Assembly (NCBI RefSeq): GCF_024609215.1
Contig: NZ_JANIPD030000006.1
Coordinates: 1-46,965 of the forward strand
Source: Curtanaerobium respiraculi
GTDB lineage: Bacteria; Actinomycetota; Coriobacteriia; Coriobacteriales; Eggerthellaceae
Direction of reading: 5' to 3'
DNA: 46,965 bases
Shown one piece after another: positions 7,132-15,237 of the stretch. The notes below the pieces were generated by a model. That model worked only from the letters and a program-made list of their open reading frames with translations. It searched no databases and had not been told where the DNA came from. Positions within the stretch are counted from its first letter, which is position 1, and the number at the start of each line of letters is the position of its first letter. The translations under genes and the position numbers were made by a program.

Positions 7132-10100
7132 ATGATACGAAAGCATAGGCAGGTTTGGAGGATAGGTCGGAGTGCCCTTGCGATTATGCTGACCTTCGTC
7201 CTCGCTTTTTCGTCGTTGCGAGTTGATTATCTCTACGCGGGCGAAATCACTATGGCGGAACCGCCATCGAAAGCCGCTTCTGCGGTCGAAAGCCCCTCTG
7301 CTGAAGGGTTGCCTGCGGCTGCGGGGGAGAATACGCAGACGGAGTTCGATGACGGTTCGCAGGCGGTCGCTCCGGAGCCGAAAGGTGAATCTGCCGGCAA
7401 AGCTTCCAGCGTTTCTTCGGAAGATGAGGCTCAGGTTCTAGACACAGCGGACAAGTCCCGCGCAGAGCAGCCGGCTGACGCCCCCGAAGCTGTTGCCCCC
7501 GAAACGGGGCGTGCTCCCGCTCCGTTGCCGGCCCCCGAAGCGGCCTCCCCGTTCTCCCCGTTCTCCCTCGAGGGGCCGAGCCCCTCCGGCTCGCTGCTGA
7601 CGGCCTCCGGCGAGACCTCCGACGCGGCGTTCCTGGCCGCGTGCTCATCGGGCGAGGCCAAGCTCTCCCTGGCGCTGGAGGCGTCCGGGGCCCGCTTCGA
7701 GGCGGCGCGCGCCGCGCTCCAGGCGCGCTACTCCGGCGACCTCACCTTCGAGGTGTGGGACATGCAGCTGAAGGCGGGCGGCGCCGACCTGCCGCTGCCC
7801 GAGGGCTCGTCGGTCGGCCTGAAGTTCATGCGCTACGTCGACGGCTACGGCATGCCCGGCTTCGCCGGCCTGGGGGAGTCCCCCAAGTTCTTCCTGCTCG
7901 GCGCCGACGGCTCCCTCACCGAGGTGGCCCCCGGCGCGAGCGGCCCCTGCCCCGGTGTCGGGTACACGGACGAGTTCTCCTTCGACGGGCTCGTGACCCT
8001 CGTCGCCCTCAACGGCGACAACCTGAGCGAGATTCCCAGCACGACGTTGGAAGCGGGCAATTACAGCATCACAGCGAATCTGTATGTGGTTGCCGCGGAC
8101 GCGCCCATCGGGGCGAAAGCCTATATGACCACCGCGAAGTTCCCGCCTCTTGTGCCTGAATCCGACAATGCCCGGCTGACGGTAGGTGCGGATGGCTCGT
8201 TGACGCTCACGCTCTACGTGAGCAACGAAGTGTTCACGCTCCAGGATGCGACCAGCGGCGAGAAGATCAAGGTGCTCGGCGCCGAGCGGGGCGGGGCGTC
8301 TTCTTCATATGGGGCGCATGCCGACCGCATCACCAAGCTCGTGCTCTCCCTTGACAACGCGACCGATTCCACGTTCGCCCTCGGGTCGTGCACGCAGTGT
8401 CCCACGGTGTTCGGCGGGGGTGCCGACCAGCATTGGCGCATGTGCGTCGACGTGGATTTCGCCAGCATGAAGAAGGGCGGATCCACCGTCGATCCTGGGC
8501 AGGATACGTTCAGCAAAACGTATACCGATGCCGTCACCGGGATAACCGTTGCCGTGTCCACTCAGGACGCAGGGCTTGCCGCCAGGCTCGGTGCGGCTGA
8601 GCTTGCGGTAGCCGAGCACAATCGGGAGGACGATACTTACCAGACGGCGGCAAAGGCATTCTCGAAAACGTTTCTGAGCACGCCGACCATGGAGCTGTAT
8701 TCCATCGCCTTGCTCGATGCTGACGGCAGCGAGATATCCGTGGACGGCAGCAATGTGATGGTCACCATTCCGACCGGGATACGCTATATCGATTCGTATC
8801 GCGTGCAAGAGGATTTGCTGGTCACCCTTTCCTCGTTCAAACAGGGGGGCAACGTCCTCATATCCGATAGCTCCTTGGGCATCTTCGCCGTTGTTGAACA
8901 GAACTCCGCATACTATTGGGTAGATTTCGATTTTTCCGATGAATCAACCGGAGTCTCAGGCAAGATGAAGGTTGCATCCGAGCAGACCGGAGTGGAAGGC
9001 TACAAGGGCCATCTTATTTTCCAAACCGGGAAGGAACCGAGCGAATTCGGGGATGCGTACACTTTCAGCCTTCAAATGCACTTTCCGCCGCAGGACAAAG
9101 AACTGAAGGTCTGGTGGAATGATAACACCCCGGCTTCCCTGAGCTTCTCGCTTCCCGCCGGCTCGCACGGAAAGAGCGTGGCGCTCGTTCGAACGGATGG
9201 TTCCACCACCTCCCTTACGCACCTTCCCTCATCCGTCAAAGATGGGAAGATCTCGTTCGCCCTGCTTCCTTCCTCGAGCTGGATAGGCAAATGGGAGGCG
9301 ACAAAGCTCCTTTCCGATCTGCACAACGGCTGGAAGAACGGGATCGGCTCCGCGAGCGCGACGGCGCCCGTTGCCTACTTCGTCGTTTTGGATTCCGACT
9401 CGACCATCGCCTCCGATCCCCGGGTGGCGGGCAATCTGGTGTACAACGCTGCGGATCAGACGGGCATCGCCTTTGACGAGGCAACATGCGAGCTCGTGGG
9501 CGGCATGATATCCGCAAAGAACGCGGGAACGTACACGGCTTCCTTCAAGCCGAAGGACGGCTATACGTGGGCCGATGGGACGACGGCCGACAAGGAGCTG
9601 ACGTGGAATATCAAGAAGAAGTACCTTTCCTGGGAAGATAACGAATACCTCAAGTACGGGGAGGTGCCCACGTTCACCTCGACGGTGAAAGGACTCGAGG
9701 GGGATGACACTCCGGAATCCGTCGGGATCAAACCCAAGTACATCAAAGAGTCGAGCCGCCCTGCAGTGGTGGAGCCGGGAGTGAGCTATAACTTCAGGTA
9801 TTCGGACATGGTTAATTGGGACCAGGATCCATCCTTCGACAATTACTATTTCGGTCCCCCGTGCGCGGGATGCGAGAACTACCGGGTTTTCATCCAGAAG
9901 CCGACGTTCATCGAAATGCCTGCAGCTGCCACCGATCTTGTGTACAACGGGAAGAGGCAGGTCGGCGTAGCCAAGAGCGAGGGGTACGCCCTTGAGGGCG
10001 CCATCGCCACGAATGCGGGAGATTACGTTGCCACGGTGACGCCCGAACTCGGCTATGCATGGTCCGACGGCGGCAGGGAGCCCGTCCCTGTGCGCTGGTC

Positions 10101-11889
10101 CATCGCCAAGGCACCGCTGACCGCGAAGGCAAAGGACGTCACCGTGGCCCGCGGCGACGAATTGAAGCTCGAAGCCGAGGTCACGGGCTTCAAGGGCGGC
10201 GAGACCGCCGAGACCGCGGCCGGGTACGCCGCCCCCACCGTCTCCCTGCCCGCGGGAGTGACGGCGGACGGCTTGGAGCCCGGCAGGACCTACGAGCTCG
10301 GCGTTTCGGGCGGAAGCGCCAAGAACTACGAGTTCACCCGATACGAGAAGGGCACGCTCACGGTCGCCGCGGCCGGGCCGAAGCCGGACGGGCTCGCCCC
10401 CGGCACGTACGCCGTCACGGCCAACCTCGCCATGTCGGGCGCCTACAACCCGGCCATCCCCGGGCTGACCGTGTATGCGAACAGCCCCGACAACCCCTTC
10501 GGGCCCACAATCGACGAGAACGACCCCGCCGAGGTGAGGCGTGCCGTCCCGCGTGAGCCGCAGAGCATGAACGCGACGCTGGTGATGGGCCCCGACGGTG
10601 CGCGCCACCTGTTGCTGCCCATCAAGAACCCCATATTCACGACGCAGTCGCTGGGAACGTGCGCCGAGCTGCCCGATGTCCGGGTCGAGCGCGTGGCGCC
10701 GACCGCCGGCGGCGGGGAATGGAGCGGCTCCTACAACAAGAGGGCCGACCGCATCCACAAGGCGCTTATCCGCCTGCCCGGCTCCCAGTCCTCGGGCGTG
10801 GGATCCTACGACTTCGCCGGCTCGGTGCTCTACGCCGTGCCGCTGGACATGGAGATCGCCCCCGCGGGGCCGGTGGCGCTTCAGCTGACGGTCGACTATG
10901 GCAGCGCGCGCCGCACGTCCGACAGCACGAAGATCCCCGGGCTGAATGGGTCGGAGCAAGGTGGGGACGATCCTGCTCCGCAGCCTCAACCCGATCCGAA
11001 TGTGAAACCCCAGCCCGATCCGAACCAAGGCGGCGGTACGCAGCCGGGCACGCCCGGCAATCCCAATGTGCCGGCCGATCCCGGTGCCAAGCCCTCCCAG
11101 CCGACGGATCCTTCCCGGCCTGACCGCATCGCTGCAGGCACCTACACCGTGTCCGCCAACATATGGGTGGATAAGGCGACCTCCGGCCTGCCCCTGCAGC
11201 CGCATTTCACCAACGCATCCTTCCCGCCCATGAACCCGGTCGCCAAAAACGCCACCTTGCGCGTCGAATCTGACGGCCATGCCTACCTGACGGTGCCCAT
11301 CGTCATCCAGGCCAGGATCATGCAGGTGCTGTCCATCAGCGGGCTGGATATCGTGTCCTCCGAGCGCGATGGCGCGGGACTCAGCAGCATAACGGTGGAC
11401 ATGGGGATCCTCTCCCCGTCCGACACCGTGGTGACTAAATACTGCACCGCCTCCGTCCGCCTAGGCGACCTCGCCTCCACCATCATCGGCGGCGAGCGGA
11501 ATCGCACGTGGAACGCGGTGTTCCAGATGAACTTCTCCGGTCTGCCTCAGTCCGGTGGCGGCACCGTCCCCGAGGCGGCGCGCAGGCTCATGGAGGGGCA
11601 GGGCGCCGACGGGACGGCGGAGGACGCCGGATCCAAGGCGCAGAGGGCGGAGGAGGCCGCGCTCGCCGCGCTGGGTTCCGGGGGTGCGAACGCCTCGGCG
11701 GGCAAGACGCTGGGAGGCAAAGGCGCCTCCGCGGACCCGGATGCCGATGCGGCGTCCGAAGGGGGGCTCTCGCCCTTCCTGCCCGCGATCGCCCTTGCCG
11801 CCCTGGCCGCGCTGGGCGTTCTGGGGTGGTTCCTCGCCTCCGGCAGGCACCGCAGGAAGCAGCCTTCCGATGAAGGGGGCGTCCGATGA
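7132..11889 (+). CDS. Large surface protein with three Shp/NEAT-like repeats
   Basis: A 1585-residue exported protein. A signal peptide (residues about 1-36, basic start then LAIMLTFVLAFSS) and a C-terminal membrane segment (about 1549-1569) with a basic tail (GRHRRK) anchor it; there is no LPXTG. Three related domains begin AGNYSITANLYV (about 303), PGTYAVTANLAM (about 1088) and AGTYTVSANIWV (about 1333). Each continues with NATL-V-DG and a stretch of beta strands, resembling Shp/NEAT heme-binding domains. Between them lie MBG-type domains (for example VYNGKRQVGV ... NAGDYVATVTPELGYAWSDG, about 935-985) and a proline-rich linker (about 1280-1330). The stop overlaps the lipoprotein start (ATGA), tying it to an ABC importer. 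Heme binding is inferred; adhesion is the alternative. Homologues of the fold exist in Coriobacteriia (recollection, unchecked). Confidence 0.72.
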   Translation: MIRKHRQVWRIGRSALAIMLTFVLAFSSLRVDYLYAGEITMAEPPSKAASAVESPSAEGLPAAAGENTQTEFDDGSQAVAPEPKGESAGKASSVSSEDEAQVLDTADKSRAEQPADAPEAVAPETGRAPAPLPAPEAASPFSPFSLEGPSPSGSLLTASGETSDAAFLAACSSGEAKLSLALEASGARFEAARAALQARYSGDLTFEVWDMQLKAGGADLPLPEGSSVGLKFMRYVDGYGMPGFAGLGESPKFFLLGADGSLTEVAPGASGPCPGVGYTDEFSFDGLVTLVALNGDNLSEIPSTTLEAGNYSITANLYVVAADAPIGAKAYMTTAKFPPLVPESDNARLTVGADGSLTLTLYVSNEVFTLQDATSGEKIKVLGAERGGASSSYGAHADRITKLVLSLDNATDSTFALGSCTQCPTVFGGGADQHWRMCVDVDFASMKKGGSTVDPGQDTFSKTYTDAVTGITVAVSTQDAGLAARLGAAELAVAEHNREDDTYQTAAKAFSKTFLSTPTMELYSIALLDADGSEISVDGSNVMVTIPTGIRYIDSYRVQEDLLVTLSSFKQGGNVLISDSSLGIFAVVEQNSAYYWVDFDFSDESTGVSGKMKVASEQTGVEGYKGHLIFQTGKEPSEFGDAYTFSLQMHFPPQDKELKVWWNDNTPASLSFSLPAGSHGKSVALVRTDGSTTSLTHLPSSVKDGKISFALLPSSSWIGKWEATKLLSDLHNGWKNGIGSASATAPVAYFVVLDSDSTIASDPRVAGNLVYNAADQTGIAFDEATCELVGGMISAKNAGTYTASFKPKDGYTWADGTTADKELTWNIKKKYLSWEDNEYLKYGEVPTFTSTVKGLEGDDTPESVGIKPKYIKESSRPAVVEPGVSYNFRYSDMVNWDQDPSFDNYYFGPPCAGCENYRVFIQKPTFIEMPAAATDLVYNGKRQVGVAKSEGYALEGAIATNAGDYVATVTPELGYAWSDGGREPVPVRWSIAKAPLTAKAKDVTVARGDELKLEAEVTGFKGGETAETAAGYAAPTVSLPAGVTADGLEPGRTYELGVSGGSAKNYEFTRYEKGTLTVAAAGPKPDGLAPGTYAVTANLAMSGAYNPAIPGLTVYANSPDNPFGPTIDENDPAEVRRAVPREPQSMNATLVMGPDGARHLLLPIKNPIFTTQSLGTCAELPDVRVERVAPTAGGGEWSGSYNKRADRIHKALIRLPGSQSSGVGSYDFAGSVLYAVPLDMEIAPAGPVALQLTVDYGSARRTSDSTKIPGLNGSEQGGDDPAPQPQPDPNVKPQPDPNQGGGTQPGTPGNPNVPADPGAKPSQPTDPSRPDRIAAGTYTVSANIWVDKATSGLPLQPHFTNASFPPMNPVAKNATLRVESDGHAYLTVPIVIQARIMQVLSISGLDIVSSERDGAGLSSITVDMGILSPSDTVVTKYCTASVRLGDLASTIIGGERNRTWNAVFQMNFSGLPQSGGGTVPEAARRLMEGQGADGTAEDAGSKAQRAEEAALAALGSGGANASAGKTLGGKGASADPDADAASEGGLSPFLPAIALAALAALGVLGWFLASGRHRRKQPSDEGGVR

Positions 11890-13049
11890 CGGGGCGCATC
11901 ACGCGTAGGGAATTCCTGGCGCTCGCCGGCGCCGCCGCCCTCGCGGCGGGGCCGGTCCTCGCGGGGTGCTCGGCAGGCGCGGGCGGATCCGACAAGGGTT
12001 CCGCCCGGTCCGGGTCCGCATCGTCCGCAGGCATGGATGCGCCGCTCGAAGACCGTGCCCTCATGGGATCCACCGACCCCTGCGCGGTGCGGGTGGGGCT
12101 CATCATGGGGCCGCCTTCCATGGGGCTTTCCCAGTTCATGCTGGCGGCGCGCAACGACCGAACCGAAAACGCCTTCGATTTCACGGTCAACGGCGTCGAT
12201 TACATCGGGCTTTCCGCGGCGCTCAACGAGGGCGACTACGACATCGCCACCCTGCCGTCCAACATTGGCCCGATCCTGTACAACAACCATGAGCTGAAGA
12301 ACCGGTACCAGGTCATCAGCGTGAACAACCTGGGCGTGCTGTACGTCATGACCACCGATGCGGGCGTGTCGTCCCTTGCCGATCTGGCAGGGCGCCGCGT
12401 GTACAGCTATGGCGAAGGCGGCACGCCCGAGTACACCATCGAGGCGCTTCTGGCCAAGATGGGCCTGCTGGACAGCTTCACGGTCGAGTTCAAATCAACG
12501 CCCTTCGAGGTACTGAACCTGATGCAGCAGGAGCCGAACTGCGTGGCCATCCTGCCGCAGCCCTTCGTGGCGCTTTCGAAGCTCATGGTGGATCTGCTGT
12601 ACGTCCCCGTGAACATTACGTCGGAATGGGACCGCGCCTTCGCGGACACGGGCAGCCAGGCGGTCACCACGGTGACCATCGCCAACCGGACCTTCATCGA
12701 AGAGCACGAGCAGGCCGTGGTTGAATACCTGCGCATGGCGGGGAATTCCGTGTCCTGGTCGTTGGAGAACATGGCGGACGCGGCCGCCTTGCAGGAAGAG
12801 CTGGGCACCTTCATGAACAACAGCGTGGCGTTGAATGCCATGCCCAGCATCTCCATGACATGCCTGACCGGCGTGGAGATGCGCACGGCATTGGCGGGCT
12901 TTTACGAAGAGCTGTTCAAGGCGAACCCCGCCTCCATCGGCGGCGCCGTGCCCGACGGCGGGTACTACTACCTTCCGCCGGCGGGGTTGATCGAGGATGA
13001 TGCCGTCGGGAAGGCCCAGGCGGCCGCTGCAACGGGGGCGCAATCGTAG
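11886..13049 (+). CDS. Tat-exported lipoprotein, NitT/TauT-type substrate binding
   Basis: A 387-residue ABC-importer binding protein. The N-terminus has both a twin-arginine motif (ITRREFLAL) and a lipobox (VLAGC, Cys27), so it should be folded before export and then lipid-anchored. The body has the NMT1/SsuA-like pattern: VRVGLIMGPPSMGL at the first strand, DIATLPSNIGPILYNN in the ligand cleft, and SLADLAGRRVYSYGEGGTPEY at the hinge. This family binds nitrate, sulfonates, thiamine precursors and other small ligands; the ligand here is not readable. It overlaps the surface-protein gene by four bases and the permease starts directly after its stop, so all four genes form one unit. Confidence 0.82.
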   Translation: MTGRITRREFLALAGAAALAAGPVLAGCSAGAGGSDKGSARSGSASSAGMDAPLEDRALMGSTDPCAVRVGLIMGPPSMGLSQFMLAARNDRTENAFDFTVNGVDYIGLSAALNEGDYDIATLPSNIGPILYNNHELKNRYQVISVNNLGVLYVMTTDAGVSSLADLAGRRVYSYGEGGTPEYTIEALLAKMGLLDSFTVEFKSTPFEVLNLMQQEPNCVAILPQPFVALSKLMVDLLYVPVNITSEWDRAFADTGSQAVTTVTIANRTFIEEHEQAVVEYLRMAGNSVSWSLENMADAAALQEELGTFMNNSVALNAMPSISMTCLTGVEMRTALAGFYEELFKANPASIGGAVPDGGYYYLPPAGLIEDDAVGKAQAAAATGAQS

Positions 13050-14246
13050 ATGGGGCTGGCTTCCTCTGTGAAAACGACGCTGGGGGCAGTTGCGGCGCGG
13101 GGTTCGGAAACGGATCCCGCGCAGGCCGTTCCCGTGCCGGTGCCCGACATCGCGCGGGTGCTGGGGCTTCCCGAGGAGAAGGTCGCGCAGATGATCCAGG
13201 TGCTGCGCACGAACGGCGTGGACGAGCCCCAGCTTTCCTCCATGATGGCCATGGCGCATGCCAAGGGCATGCCCGCCGACAAGCTGTTCGCCATGCTCGT
13301 GTACGTGGGGGCAGGCGAGGACCGCATCATCGCGTTGATGTGCTCGCAGGATATGGTATCCGCCGAAGAGGCCGACCGCCTCGCCGCGTCCGCGCGCGGG
13401 CGTGCGCAGACGGATGCGCACGCCGGTCGTGCGCGGAGGATCCGCGCCGCCCTGAAGAAGGCGGCCATCATCCTCTTCTGGCTGGCCGTGTGGCAACTGC
13501 TCGACATGGCGATGGACAACCGGCTGGTCCTGTCCGGTCCGCTGCGCGTGATCGAAGCGTTGGCCGATCAGGTGGCGAAGCCGGATTTCTGGTTCGTATG
13601 CGCAGCCTCCCTCTCGCGCATCGCCGCGGGGTTTTTGCTGTCGTTCACGGTGGGCATGGCGCTTGCGCTGGCATCGTACCGCGTGCGCATCGTGCGCGAT
13701 TTCATCGAGCCGGTCATATCGCTTCTGCGCACCATCCCCGTGATCAGCATCATCATCATGCTGCTGATATGGGTGGGCAACCAGATGCTGACCGTGTACC
13801 TGTCCTTCCTCATCGTGCTTCCGCTCATCTACATGAACATGCTGGCGGGGCTCGAGAACGTCGATCCGCAGATGCTGGAGATGGCGCGGGTGTACAGGCT
13901 TTCGCCTTTGCGCAGCTTCCTGTACGTGTACCGGCCCGCCTTCATGCCGTTCTTGGTCAGCAGCAGCAAGCTGTCGCTGGGCATGAGCTGGAAGAGCGGC
14001 ATCATGGCCGAGGTGCTGGCCACGCCCAAGCCCTCGATCGGCAAGGAGATGGCGCAGGCGCGCACGTATTTGAACACCCCCGACCTGTTCGCGTGGACCG
14101 TCGTGGTCATGTTGCTGAGCTGGCTGTTCGAGAGATTGTTCATGGAGCTGCTGAAGAAGGCGGCGGGTCCTTTGGGATCGTTTCTGGGTCGCGGCGAAGA
14201 CGATGGACCCGGTGCGGGCCCGGGTGCGGCGGGGTACGGCGTATGA
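13050..14246 (+). CDS. ABC permease (SsuC/TauC type) with extra N-terminal domain
   Basis: A 398-residue inner-membrane permease. Residues about 137-370 carry six membrane segments, and the EAA-loop region (ENVDPQMLEMARVYRLS, about 266-282) couples it to the ATPase. Unusually, about 130 soluble residues come first, predicted helical (VPDIARVLGLPEEKVAQMIQ, about 30-49), with no membrane segment. SsuC/TauC permeases are normally about 250-280 residues, so this is an added domain of unknown role, perhaps regulatory. The start is ATG 13050, immediately after the previous stop. The gene ends in an ATGA overlap with the ATPase gene. Confidence 0.85.
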   Translation: MGLASSVKTTLGAVAARGSETDPAQAVPVPVPDIARVLGLPEEKVAQMIQVLRTNGVDEPQLSSMMAMAHAKGMPADKLFAMLVYVGAGEDRIIALMCSQDMVSAEEADRLAASARGRAQTDAHAGRARRIRAALKKAAIILFWLAVWQLLDMAMDNRLVLSGPLRVIEALADQVAKPDFWFVCAASLSRIAAGFLLSFTVGMALALASYRVRIVRDFIEPVISLLRTIPVISIIIMLLIWVGNQMLTVYLSFLIVLPLIYMNMLAGLENVDPQMLEMARVYRLSPLRSFLYVYRPAFMPFLVSSSKLSLGMSWKSGIMAEVLATPKPSIGKEMAQARTYLNTPDLFAWTVVVMLLSWLFERLFMELLKKAAGPLGSFLGRGEDDGPGAGPGAAGYGV

Positions 14247-14833
14247 GAGTGACGATGTCGGGCGTAGGGAAATCCTACGGCTCCCAGCGCGTGCTGGATG
14301 GGTTGGAGCTCGTATTGGAAGACGGCGGGCGCTACTGCCTCATGGGGCCTTCGGGTGCGGGTAAGACCACGCTGCTGCGGATCCTGCTGGGGCTGGAGCG
14401 CCCGGACGCGGGTTCCATCGAGGGCCTGCCGCGCGGGTCGGCGTCGATGGTCTTCCAAGAGGATCGGCTGTGCTCGGCGCTCACGCCGGTGGAGAATATC
14501 GCGCTCGTGATGCCGGGCCGGGCGAGCCGCCGTGCGCTGCGCGCGCTGCTGGCGGAGGTGCTTCCCGCGGCATGCCTGGACAAGCCGGCGCTCAACCTGT
14601 CAGGCGGGCAGCGCCGGCGCGTCTCGCTGGTCCGCGCCATGGCGTTTCCCAGCAGCCTGGTGGTTATGGACGAGCCCTTCACGGGGCTCGATCGGGCGAC
14701 TAAGCAGGTGGTCATCGATTTCGTCGCACGGCATTTGGACGGGCGCACGCTTTTGGTGTCGACGCACGGTGAGGATGACGCGGACCTGCTGGATGCCGAG
14801 AAGGTGCAGCTAGCGGAGATTCAGGGGAAGTGA
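14243..14833 (+). CDS. ABC transporter ATPase of the same importer
   Basis: A 196-residue ABC ATPase. Motifs in order: Walker A GPSGAGKTT (about residues 35-43), Q-loop VFQEDRL (about 72), signature LSGGQRRRVSL (about 116), Walker B SLVVMDEPF (about 136) and H-loop STHGEDD (about 171). It is about 50 residues shorter than most SsuB/TauB proteins, missing the C-terminal tail, but all catalytic motifs are present. The start is ATG 14243, which overlaps the permease stop (ATGA). A longer reading of the frame upstream is a shadow of the permease gene. Confidence 0.9.
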   Translation: MRVTMSGVGKSYGSQRVLDGLELVLEDGGRYCLMGPSGAGKTTLLRILLGLERPDAGSIEGLPRGSASMVFQEDRLCSALTPVENIALVMPGRASRRALRALLAEVLPAACLDKPALNLSGGQRRRVSLVRAMAFPSSLVVMDEPFTGLDRATKQVVIDFVARHLDGRTLLVSTHGEDDADLLDAEKVQLAEIQGK

Positions 14834-14931
14834 ACGCTTTGGAGGGCGAAGGCCTCGCGTTCCGGTTTTCGTCCGAGCGGAGGCCGCGCCGATGTGGCCA
14901 GGCGATATCCATGCAGACGGAAGGAATTGAC

Positions 14932-15183
14932 ATGTTTGCCATCGACGACGGGAAGTGCATGCGCGACGTGGTGCTGGACGAACCCCTTTTCGGGGACTTC
15001 CTGGTGGACAAGGGCTTTCCCTTCTCCATCGAGAACCCCATCACCGAGCTCGTGACGTTCGAGGACGTGGTGCAGATGCACCAGCTGGATCGGCGGGCCT
15101 TCCTCGCGGAATATGAGGACTACAAGGCGCGTGGCGGCGCGCTCGCGCCGGGTGCGGGGAAAGCCGTGGACGCGCCGTTCTGA
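14932..15183 (+). CDS. Small protein, DUF1858-like by eye
   Basis: An 83-residue acidic protein from ATG 14932, preceded by GGAAGGA (14919-14925). The frame is also open from GTG 14830, which overlaps the ATPase stop (GTGA) and would add 34 residues; ATG 14911 is a third choice. The core (CMRDVVLDEPLFGDFLVDKG ... LVTFEDVVQMHQLD) has the helical pattern of DUF1858 domains, short regulators often found near hybrid-cluster or radical enzymes, but the usual CxxC is absent. Its position between the ABC operon and the activase gene suggests cotranscription with one of them. Function unknown. Confidence 0.55.
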   Translation: MFAIDDGKCMRDVVLDEPLFGDFLVDKGFPFSIENPITELVTFEDVVQMHQLDRRAFLAEYEDYKARGGALAPGAGKAVDAPF

Positions 15184-15237
15184 TCCGCCCCGCAAACGGG
15201 GTTTCGGGGGTTGCAGCGAAGAAGCAGGAGGGTGAAG

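Noticed and set aside
9229-11280. Long - strand open frame of 683 codons in the surface-protein gene
   Set aside because: It is opposite a clear gene with signal peptide and repeated domains, and its composition is typical of a shadow frame.
13340-14242. N-terminal extension of the ABC ATPase by about 300 residues
   Set aside because: The upstream frame overlaps the permease gene in another frame; Walker A spacing fits a start at 14243.
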